Assembly (NCBI GenBank): GCA_964494475.1 | Contig: CAZBRS010000042.1 | Coordinates: forward strand, 1 to 55,005 | Direction of reading: 5' to 3' | DNA length: 55,005 nucleotides | Origin: CAZBRS01 sp964494475 | Lineage (GTDB): Bacteria; Myxococcota_A; UBA9042; CAZBRS01 | Part shown: positions 32,593 to 39,518 of the stretch, in pieces | How the letters are laid out: the number at the start of each line of letters is the position of its first letter | Position numbering within the stretch: the first letter of the stretch is position 1 | Program-made: the position numbers and the translations under genes | Notes under the pieces: model-generated | What the model was told of the DNA's origin: nothing | Seen by the model: only the letters and a program-made list of their open reading frames with translations | The model's database searches: none

Positions 32593-33231
32593 TCAGTACC
32601 AGCGCACGCAGCGCACGCCCGAGGGGTTCTCGACGAGGTCGTGGTGCACGCCGCCGCGCCGGAAGTTCACGAACCAGCCGCGGCCGCCCTGGTCCTGGAC
32701 CGGGTCGAGGGACCAGTAGGCGGCGCAGTCGCCCTCGAGGTCGGCGGGGCGATAGCACCCGTCGGCGGGGCCCTCGCCGAGGGGGCACGACCAGCAGGCG
32801 TTGGTCCAGCAGTCGGCCAGCGACAGGCACGCCTCGGTGACCCCGCACTCGCCGTCGGCTGCCACGGCGGGGCATCCGACGATCAGCGTTCGCAGCTCGT
32901 CGATGCTCGGCAGGTGCCAGCCGAGGCCGGGCAGCCCGGCCTGGTTCTCTTCGCAGTAGGTGTAGGCTTCGGTCACGGTCTGGTCGTCGGGCGGCACGCG
33001 CTGCCACTGCAGCCGCGCCACCGGGTCGGTGTACACCAGGTTGGGGTCGATCGACGCCGTGTCGTCGCCGGGGTTCGAGGCGTCGGTCGCGTCGCCGCTC
33101 GCGGCGTCGCCCGGGGCGCCGTCGTCGGTCGGGCGCGCGTCGGCTCGACTTCCGGTGTCGTCGTCGGAAGAACACGCCGGCACGGCGAGCCCCAGCACCA
33201 ACGCGACCAGGATCGTGGGGAATCGTGTCAT
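32593..33231 (-). CDS. DUF1566 (Lcl-like) lipoprotein
   Basis: A 212-residue protein starting at ATG 33231. The signal ends in AVPAC, a lipobox, and a Ser/Asp/Gly tether follows. The domain starts LVYTDPVARLQWQR, continues with AYTYCEENQAGLPGLGWHLPSIDELRTLI and ends GVRCVRWY. This is the pattern of DUF1566/Lcl C-terminal domains, related to FGE and C-type lectin folds, which bind surface polymers in some bacteria. Six or more cysteines in the central loop suggest extra disulfides. It has its own promoter, divergent from the TPR/beta-barrel gene. Confidence 0.87.
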   Translation of the reverse strand: MTRFPTILVALVLGLAVPACSSDDDTGSRADARPTDDGAPGDAASGDATDASNPGDDTASIDPNLVYTDPVARLQWQRVPPDDQTVTEAYTYCEENQAGLPGLGWHLPSIDELRTLIVGCPAVAADGECGVTEACLSLADCWTNACWSCPLGEGPADGCYRPADLEGDCAAYWSLDPVQDQGGRGWFVNFRRGGVHHDLVENPSGVRCVRWY

Positions 33232-33252
33232 GGCAGCCCCCTCGTGGCGTCG

Positions 33253-33281
33253 AGTATGGCGGGGCCCCGGGGGGCGGTCAA
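33253..33281 (-). promoter_or_regulatory. candidate promoter for the DUF1566-like lipoprotein
   Basis: On the minus strand, TTGACC and CATACT are separated by 17 nt; start near 33246, leader of about 15 nt. Confidence 0.4.
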
Positions 33282-33330
33282 GCCGTGAGCAGGGCGTCGC
33301 CCCCGGCCGATCCCATCCGTGCTGCGGCCT

Positions 33331-33359
33331 TTGACACGCCTTGGCGCGGGCGCTACCGT
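33331..33359 (+). promoter_or_regulatory. candidate promoter for the TPR/beta-barrel protein
   Basis: A perfect TTGACA and TACCGT are separated by 17 nt; start near 33367. Confidence 0.55.
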
Positions 33360-33413
33360 GTTCGGCGTACCTGTCGTCGACCTGGAGTTCGTAACGTCGT
33401 GGGAGAGCCGGCC

Positions 33414-35024
33414 GTGCCTCATCGAGCGAGAGAGTCTGCGCGCGGGAGCCGCCCGTGGCTGAGCGGCCTGTTCGCGTCCGCCGCGCTCTGGCTGGCGATC
33501 GTGCTGCTGACGCCCGCGTTCGCGGCCGCGGCGCCCGCGCCCGCCGAGCCGTCGGCCGCCGTCGCGCGCGCCCGCGCCGCCCTGGCCGAGGGGCGGCCCG
33601 ACGAGGCGCGCGAGCTGCTGAAGCAGGCGGTGGCCGCGTGGCCCGAGGCGCGCGAGGCCCGACTCCTGCTGGCGGCCACGTACCTGACGTTGCAGAACGC
33701 GGCCTGGGGGGTGCGCACGCTGTCCGGTTGGCTGGAGGCCCACCCAACCGATTGCGAGGCGCGCACCCTGCTCGCCTGGGCGTACCTGGCGCTCGGCTCG
33801 TCCCACGCGGCCGCCTCGGCCCTCGAGGGCGCCTGCCCCGACCCGGGGCCGTTGCAGCCGCGGGCCGACCTGCTGCGCGCGCTGGTGGCCCACGCCTCCG
33901 ACGGCGCCGACGCCGCCCCGACGCGTCGGGCCGCCTACGATCGGGCGCGGGGCGCCCCGGCGGCCTACCCGGCCGACCGCGACGCGCTCCGGGCGCTGGG
34001 GCGCGTGCTCGCCCCCGAGCGCCTCGACGACCTCTCGTGGAGCGTCGACGTTTCGGGCGGTTACACCACCGACGCGCGCCTGGGCGCGCCCTCCGATCCC
34101 GCGGCGCGGGGCGCCGACGCCGGCAGCGGCCTGTTGCAGACCAGCCTGTTCCTGCGCGCCACCCCCGACCTCGGCGGGCCCGTTCGCCCGGCCGGCGAGG
34201 GGCAGGTGCGGGTGCTGCGCTTCCTGGCGAGCGGCGCCGCCGAGCAGAGCTACCTGAACCTCACGGGGCGGGTGGGCGTGCTGGTCGACTGGGGGCTGCC
34301 GCGCGTGACGGTGGGCTACCGGCCCGACTTCCTGCTGCTCGACGCCGCCGATCGCTTCGGCGAGGCGCCCCTGTGGTACGCCGAAGGCCACCGCGGCGAG
34401 ATCGAGGTCGAGGTGGCGCCCTGGCTGCTCGTGCAGGCGGGCGGAGGCGTGCGGCGCTTTCGCGAACTGGGCCGCTCGCGCCACGAGGCCGACGCCACCC
34501 TGGCCGGGCAGGCCCCCCTGGGCGCGCGTTTCCGACTGGCCTGGGCGCTGCTGGGGCGCCTGCACGTGGCGCGCGATCCCGTGTACGATCTGCTGGGCGC
34601 GAGCGCCCTCGTGACCGGCACCACCCGCGTCTGGCGCGACGCGACGATCCGCGCCGGGGCGCTGCTCTCGTTCGACGACTACCGCGCGTCCGGCACGTTC
34701 TTCGGCGCCGAGCCCCGGCGCGATCTCTTCGTGCGCGGGACGCTGGCGGCCTGGAGCCCCAGCGTCCGGGGCGCGCGCCTGGGCCTCACGTACGAGCTCT
34801 CGAGCCGCGCCACCACGGCCGACGCCTGGGCCTTCTCGGACCACCGCGTCACGCTGGCGCTGCGCTGGGGCGGAGCCTGGTCCGGCGGTTTGCCCGCGTC
34901 GGCCGCAGGGCGGCCCACGGTCGACGTACCCTGGGGCCTGGATCCCGACCAGCCCGACGAGCGCGTCACCGACCTGCTGCGCCTCGACGAGCCCGTCCAG
35001 AACGTGTGCGGGTGCGCGCAGTAG
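33414..35024 (+). CDS. TPR plus predicted outer-membrane beta-barrel protein
   Basis: A 536-residue protein. GTG 33414 is chosen because GGAGA lies 8 nt upstream; GTG 33399 is also in frame. The signal peptide around residues 15-38 ends AFAAAAPA. Residues about 45-185 form TPR helices (ARAALAEGRPDEARELLKQAVAAWP, LLAATYLTLQNAAWG). From about 210 on, the sequence alternates polar and hydrophobic residues with many Gly/Arg/Tyr (SWSVDVSGGYTT, LPRVTVGYRPDFLLL, ARLGLTYELSSR, HRVTLALRWGG), typical of an outer-membrane barrel. This design occurs in exopolysaccharide or lipid export proteins; the cargo is unknown. It is convergent to the selenoprotein candidate. Confidence 0.83.
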   Translation: MPHRARESARGSRPWLSGLFASAALWLAIVLLTPAFAAAAPAPAEPSAAVARARAALAEGRPDEARELLKQAVAAWPEAREARLLLAATYLTLQNAAWGVRTLSGWLEAHPTDCEARTLLAWAYLALGSSHAAASALEGACPDPGPLQPRADLLRALVAHASDGADAAPTRRAAYDRARGAPAAYPADRDALRALGRVLAPERLDDLSWSVDVSGGYTTDARLGAPSDPAARGADAGSGLLQTSLFLRATPDLGGPVRPAGEGQVRVLRFLASGAAEQSYLNLTGRVGVLVDWGLPRVTVGYRPDFLLLDAADRFGEAPLWYAEGHRGEIEVEVAPWLLVQAGGGVRRFRELGRSRHEADATLAGQAPLGARFRLAWALLGRLHVARDPVYDLLGASALVTGTTRVWRDATIRAGALLSFDDYRASGTFFGAEPRRDLFVRGTLAAWSPSVRGARLGLTYELSSRATTADAWAFSDHRVTLALRWGGAWSGGLPASAAGRPTVDVPWGLDPDQPDERVTDLLRLDEPVQNVCGCAQ

Positions 35025-35049
35025 GAGCGCTTCAGCGCCCTGGATCAGC

Positions 35050-36597
35050 CTACAGAAGCGGCGCTATGGCCTCGACCAGCTTGGCGGCGTCGGTCGAGAG
35101 CGAGAGGTTCGGTAGCCAGGCGGCCGCGTGCCCCGTGCGATCGACCACCAGCGTGCCGTTGTACTCGGCGCCGAGGGCCGTGCGCAGCGCGTTGGTGGCG
35201 TCGTCCTGCACGATCGGCAGCGACGTCTTGGCCGCGCAGCCCGCGAGGCCGACCTCGGAGCCACCCTGGTTCACCATGAGCCCCCGGACCAGTCCGGCCC
35301 AGGCCGGGTTCGCGTCGAGCGTGGCTTGCAGAGCAGCAACCTGCTGCTGGCAACCCCCTCAGGTGCAGGTGCCGAAGTAGGCGATCCACACGAGCTCGCG
35401 CAGGGTCACGTCGCTGACGGGGCCGTTGGCCGTGACGGAGGCCGTGTTGCGATCCTGGCAGAGGAAGTGGGGGACCACGGCGCCCGGAGGCGTGGGCAGC
35501 CCCGCCTCGACCTGGCACACCTCCTGGAGCGCGAAGGGCTCGACCCAGGCGTCGACCTCGAGCGCGGTCTCGCCGCCGGCCTCGGCCAGTGCGTCGGCTG
35601 CGGCGTCGGGGTGGGACGGGGCGTCGGTGCCGCCATCGAGCACCTCCTCGGCGGCCTCCGGGATTCCCTCCGGGGGGGGCTCCGCCGAGGCCTCGGTCGT
35701 GTCGGGCGGCGCACCCCCGTCGTCGGCCGGGCCGGGATCGGGCGGTGTGTCCGGCGCGGCGTCCGGTGTGGCCTCCGTCGCGTCCGGTGCGGCCTCCGTT
35801 GCGTCCGGGATCGCCTCGACGGCGTCGGGGCTGACGGGCACGCAGGGGGCGCTCCGGGCCTCGAGCCAGGCCTCGCGCATCTCGGCGTGCCGCTTGCCGC
35901 TCACGTCGGTGGCCAGCAGCGGGCCCCAGTGGCGGGCCAGGCAGCCGTTCCGATCGAGCAGCACCACGTGGTACCAGTCTGCGCCGTACGCGCTCCAGAT
36001 GCCGACCTCGGGGCTGTCCTGGAGAACGGGCACCGTGGCGCCGGCCAGCGCCTCGCCGACGACCTGCTCGCCGACCTGGAGGTCGGGCTCCTGCACGAAG
36101 ACCAGCGAGGCGTCGCCGGCGGGCGCGACTTCGGCCTGCAGCGCCTCGAGCGCGTCGAGCAGCGCCTGGCAGTGCGAGCAGAGCACCGAGCCGAAGAGCA
36201 GCACGCCGCCGGCCGGCAGGTCGTCGGGCAGGCACAGGGCGTTGCCGGCGCCGGCCGACAGGGGGTTCAGGTCGGCGCCGCAGAAGCGGGGGGCCTCCGC
36301 GCAGTCGCACGCCTCGGCCCGGGGCACGCAGCGGTCGGAGAAACAGCGCTGGTCGGCGGGGCACTCGGCGTCGGCTCGGCAGCCCGCCACGCAGGCGTAG
36401 TCGGTGCACACCCGCCCCTGGCCGCACGCGCCGTCGGAGGTGCACTCGGGCGCGGTGCACGCGCCGGTGTCGGCCAGGCAGACCTGGCCCACGGCGCACT
36501 CGGAGTGGCGCGTGCAGCGCTGCTCGACGCAGGCCGAGGCCAGCGCGAGCAGCACGAGAAGGGAGAGCAGGGCAGGCAGGCGGGGGACCGAGGTCAC
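35050..36597 (-). CDS. candidate selenoprotein: lipoprotein with two thioredoxin-fold domains (in-frame TGA at 35359-35361 read as Sec)
   Basis: GTG start at 36597 with GGAG five nt upstream; 515 residues if the TGA at codon 413 is decoded, 412 if not. The signal ends LASAC, a lipobox. Cys-rich units (about 25-105) precede thioredoxin-like domain 1 with FGSVLCSHCQ (Cys140-x-x-Cys143), TVPVLQDS and VVLLDRNG. A Pro/Ala/Glu/Asp linker leads to domain 2: FGTCTUGGCQ (U413-x-x-Cys416), then SLPIVQDD and TLVVDRTG. The two domains align block by block, and U413 takes the place of Cys140. Domain 2 is only complete if the TGA is read through, and the frame after it ends at TAG 35050-35052. A SECIS-like hairpin follows. 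The alternative is a nonsense mutation or sequencing error. It is expected to be an extracytoplasmic thiol/selenol oxidoreductase. Confidence 0.82.
35323..35358 (-). promoter_or_regulatory. bacterial SECIS-like element
   Basis: Directly after the TGA, the RNA can fold AGCAGCA-GGU-UGCUGCU: a perfect 7-bp apical stem with a GGU loop, core at 35332-35348. It sits on a lower stem UUGC/GCAA with a small internal loop. The loop begins 17 nt after the UGA. Published rules for bacterial SECIS elements ask for a G in the first two loop positions and a 16-37 nt distance; both are met. Confidence 0.75.
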
Positions 36598-36679
36598 GGG
36601 GGCTCCGAAAGGCGGGGACCACCGCTGCAAGGTAGCAGAAGGCGAGCCGCATCGCCAGTTCGGGCGGTAGGGGGTGCCC

Positions 36680-37258
36680 CTACAACCTCTCCGCGAGGCG
36701 TGCCTCCATCCACGCGGGGTGGAAGGCGGGGTCCCAGCCGACCTCGAGCAGGTCCACGAGCCCGTCGTCGCCCACCAGAAGCTGCACCGGGGTCTCGGTG
36801 CCCACGTAGGCCGCCAGCGCCGCGAAGCCGTCGTCGCGGAGTACCGGGAACGGCAGGTCGTTGAACGCCCGGTAGTCGCGGCAGAACCCGGCCGAGACGG
36901 CGCCGCTGCCGTAGGCGTCGTCGCCGAGCACGAGCAGCACGGCCAGACCGCGTCCCCGCCAGCGCTGCCACAGGTCGACGAGGGCGGGGTGCTGATCGTC
37001 GCAGGCCGCGCAGTTGGCGGCGTGCAGGGTGAGCCACAGCACGCGCGCTCCCGCGGGCACCGCGAGGGCCGTCGGCGCGCCGTCGCAGTCGGGCAGCGCC
37101 AGGGCGGGCAGGGGGGCGCCCACGCGCGGATCGCCGGGCGGAAGCTGCTCGACGCCGACGTCGTCGTCGCGCGCGTCGGCGCTCGCCCCGCTCGCGGCCT
37201 CACAGGCCGACGCCAGCGCGCTGAGCAGGGCCAGCAGTCCGATCGTCCAGGGTTTCAT
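36680..37258 (-). CDS. TlpA/AhpC-like thioredoxin-fold lipoprotein
   Basis: A 192-residue protein starting ATG 37258 with GGGAG upstream. The signal ends in LASAC, a lipobox. The thioredoxin-like domain has VGAPLPALALPDCDG, VLWLTLHAANCAACDDQHPALVDLW (redox CAAC), LAVLLVLGD, FPVLRDDGFAALAAYVG and TPVQLLVGDDGLV. It is probably a membrane-tethered periplasmic thiol oxidoreductase. It lies 82 nt upstream of the selenoprotein candidate on the same strand and probably heads that transcript, so the two redox proteins may work in series. Confidence 0.88.
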   Translation of the reverse strand: MKPWTIGLLALLSALASACEAASGASADARDDDVGVEQLPPGDPRVGAPLPALALPDCDGAPTALAVPAGARVLWLTLHAANCAACDDQHPALVDLWQRWRGRGLAVLLVLGDDAYGSGAVSAGFCRDYRAFNDLPFPVLRDDGFAALAAYVGTETPVQLLVGDDGLVDLLEVGWDPAFHPAWMEARLAERL

Positions 37259-37280
37259 TTTGGCTCCCGCGCCTCGCGCC

Positions 37281-37316
37281 TTGCCCCAGGATACCGGTCA
37301 TGGTATCCACGGTCCA
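37281..37316. promoter_or_regulatory. divergent overlapping promoters with a perfect palindrome
   Basis: Plus strand: TTGCCC at 37281-37286 and TATCCA at 37304-37309, spacer 17, for the beta-helix gene. Minus strand: TGGACC at 37311-37316 and TATCCT at 37288-37293, spacer 17, for the thioredoxin/selenoprotein pair. A perfect inverted repeat GGATACC-6 nt-GGTATCC at 37289-37308 overlaps both -10 boxes, so one regulator could control both directions. Confidence 0.55.
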
Positions 37317-37340
37317 GGATTCCTCCTCCACGAGGTTGGC

Positions 37341-38951
37341 ATGAGCTCCCGTCGTCCCTGGAGGATCGGCGCGCTGCTCGCCGCGCTGCTCCTGGCGGCT
37401 CCCCCCGGCCGCGCCGAGACCGTCGCGCCTGCGGTCGTCGCGACCGACACGACCTGGACCGCCGCCGCCGGTCCCTGGCGCGTGATCGACGACGTCACGA
37501 TCGCGGCGGGCGCTACGCTGACCCTCGAGCCCGGCGCGGCGGTGCGGCTCGACGAGGGGCGCTCGCTCACGGTGCACGGCGCCCTTGTGGCGGTGGGCAC
37601 CGCCGAGGCGCCCGTCACGTTCGGTCCGACCGTCGAGGGGGCTCGTTGGGGCTCGCTCGTCTTCGAGGACGACGCGGTCGACGCGGTGGTCGAGGGGCTC
37701 ACCGAGGTCACGGGGGGCTCGCGCCTCGTGCGCTGCGTGCTCACCGGCGCCACCCGCGCCCTGCTGCTGCACGCGGCCTCGCCGGCCATCCTCGACAGCG
37801 ACTTCCTCGACAACCGCTATGATCCGGTCTCCCTGGCCGACCTCGACGGCGGTGCGGCGCTGTACGTCGGCCCCGGCAGCGCGCCCCTGGTGCGCGGCAA
37901 CCGCTTCGAGGGCAACGTCACGACCAAGGCGGCCTGGGGCGGCGCAGTACTGGTCGACGCGGCCCTGCCCGTGCTGCAGGACAACGTGTTCACGAAGAAC
38001 AAGTCGGCCTATGGCGGCGCCCTCACCCTTCGCAACGCCTGCGCGCCCATCGTGGGCAACCGCTTCGAGGGCAACGACGCCCTGTTCGAGGGCGGCGCCA
38101 TGAGCCTGTACTCGTCGTGTCCGGCCCTGCTCAACAACCAGATCACGGGCAACTCGGCCAAGATGGACGGCGGCGGCGTGCACGTGTGCATCGGCTGCTA
38201 CCCCCACGCGAACCCGTTGGTGCTGGACAACACCATCACCGGCAACACCTCGAACGACGCCAGCACCTTCGCGTCCCTCGACGCGCCCCCGGCGGCGGCC
38301 GGCGTCGGCGCGGGCTACCTGCGCGTGTTCAAGGCCAACAACGTGTTCGACAACACCCGGCGCGGCGAGCCCTCCAACGTGGCCTGGCGGAACACCGCCG
38401 TGGGCGTGGAGCCCGACTGGGTGGTGAACCCGGACCTGTCGGGCAACTGGTGGGGCTCGACGGACCCGGCGGCCATCGCGGCCGGACTCTCCGACGGCGC
38501 CGACGACGCGCGCCTCGGCACCTGCACCTCCGAGCCCGCGCTGACCGGGCCCGTGACCGCGCCGTCGCCCCGCGCCACCGTCACCACGCGTCGCATTCGC
38601 TACGATACCGGCGGCGAGCCCATGCCGGTCTTCCTCACGCTCTACAACCCGGGGCCCGAGCTCGCCGTCGACCTGGTGATCACGCTCAGCTACGACGGGG
38701 GCGCACCGCTGGTGCTGCGCGACACCTTCGGGCTGCCGGGCGCCGAGCTCGCGGGCGACGCCCTGCGCGTGACGCTGCCCGAGAACGCGGCGTTCGTGCG
38801 CGAGATCCTGAGGCCGGCCTACGCGCCCCCCGCGGGGCTCGCGTACGGTACGTGGACCGCGGTGCTCTTCGACGCCGAGACGGGCGCGCGCATCGGCGAT
38901 GCCCTGACGGTGCGCTTCGACCTGGCGGAGGGAGGCGGCGATGGGGGCTAG
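37341..38951 (+). CDS. exported right-handed beta-helix protein
   Basis: A 536-residue protein with signal peptide MSSRRPWRIGALLAALLLAAPPGRA. Residues about 40-350 are repeated short strands typical of parallel beta-helix folds (TLTLEPGAAVRLDEGRSL, APVTFG, LVRGNRFEGNVTT, LQDNVFTKNKSAYGGALTL, IVGNRFEGNDALFEGGAMS). NRFEGN-type turns recur. The C-terminal 150 residues (RYDTGGEPMPVFLTLYNPG onward) look like an Ig-like beta-sandwich. Pectin-lyase-like domains of this kind bind or cleave polysaccharide, but no active site can be assigned. It shares a divergent regulatory region with the redox pair and overlaps the next gene by 11 nt. Confidence 0.85.
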   Translation: MSSRRPWRIGALLAALLLAAPPGRAETVAPAVVATDTTWTAAAGPWRVIDDVTIAAGATLTLEPGAAVRLDEGRSLTVHGALVAVGTAEAPVTFGPTVEGARWGSLVFEDDAVDAVVEGLTEVTGGSRLVRCVLTGATRALLLHAASPAILDSDFLDNRYDPVSLADLDGGAALYVGPGSAPLVRGNRFEGNVTTKAAWGGAVLVDAALPVLQDNVFTKNKSAYGGALTLRNACAPIVGNRFEGNDALFEGGAMSLYSSCPALLNNQITGNSAKMDGGGVHVCIGCYPHANPLVLDNTITGNTSNDASTFASLDAPPAAAGVGAGYLRVFKANNVFDNTRRGEPSNVAWRNTAVGVEPDWVVNPDLSGNWWGSTDPAAIAAGLSDGADDARLGTCTSEPALTGPVTAPSPRATVTTRRIRYDTGGEPMPVFLTLYNPGPELAVDLVITLSYDGGAPLVLRDTFGLPGAELAGDALRVTLPENAAFVREILRPAYAPPAGLAYGTWTAVLFDAETGARIGDALTVRFDLAEGGGDGG

Positions 38952-39420
38952 ACTTCTGCTGCTGTGCGGGCTCTTCCACCTGGCGGCGTGCGCCGACAAC
39001 GCCGGATTGACCTTCGCGCCCGATCGCATCGAGCCGGGCGTCGGGGCCTGGGTGAAGGGCGTAGAACTGACCCTGGGAGCCCCGCTGGCTCCCGACGTTC
39101 AGGGGATGCTGGGGACCCCGGAGCCCCTCCTGGACCTGGGGTCGGCCGGGGTGCGGGTCCGCTTCCCCGACGCCGGAGTCGCCGTCACGCTCACGGGGGC
39201 GGCTCTGATGGACGTGGTTCGCTCGCTGGCGCTGACCGCCGGCTACGCGGGCAAGGCCGGGGAGATCGGCCTCGGAGCCGCGCGCGCCGACGTCGAGGCC
39301 GCCTTCGGGGCGCCGGTGGTCGACCCGCTGCTCGGGGCGTGGCTCTACCCGAAGCAGGGGCTCACCTTCCGCTTCGAAGAGGACGTCGTGGCCGAGATCC
39401 TGCTCGAGGCGGCCCGCTAG
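38941..39420 (+). CDS. small lipoprotein of unknown function
   Basis: A 159-residue protein starting inside the beta-helix gene (11-nt overlap), so translation is probably coupled. The signal ends HLAACAD, a lipobox. The mature part alternates short strands and turns and contains GEIGLGAARADVEAAFGAP, which is typical of small beta/alpha lipoproteins such as BamE-like folds, although the similarity is only suggestive. A hairpin with a GCGCAT loop spans its stop codon. Confidence 0.75.
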   Translation: MGARLLLLCGLFHLAACADNAGLTFAPDRIEPGVGAWVKGVELTLGAPLAPDVQGMLGTPEPLLDLGSAGVRVRFPDAGVAVTLTGAALMDVVRSLALTAGYAGKAGEIGLGAARADVEAAFGAPVVDPLLGAWLYPKQGLTFRFEEDVVAEILLEAAR

Positions 39421-39432
39421 GCGCATCTAGCG
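39415..39432. repeat. hairpin motif CGCTAG-GCGCAT-CTAGCG (copy 1)
   Basis: A perfect 6-bp stem with the loop GCGCAT overlaps the stop codon of the small lipoprotein. A second copy at 49354-49369 keeps the same loop but changes both sides of the stem in a compensatory way. Confidence 0.55.
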
Positions 39433-39461
39433 TATCGGGCCAAGCCGCCTCCGGAAGCCGG

Positions 39462-39490
39462 TTGCCCCCCTCCGCTCACTACCTTATGCT
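39462..39490 (+). promoter_or_regulatory. candidate promoter for the 39519 lipoprotein
   Basis: TTGCCC and TATGCT are separated by 17 nt. The in-frame ATG at 39486 lies inside the -10 box, so translation must start later, at 39519. Confidence 0.55.
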
Positions 39491-39518
39491 GGCCGAAACC
39501 GAACCGAGGAGCGGACCC

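Noticed and set aside
35359..35361. TGA as a simple nonsense mutation or sequencing error
   Set aside because: The position at the redox Cys, the full domain after it and the SECIS-like hairpin together make chance unlikely, though it cannot be excluded without other data.
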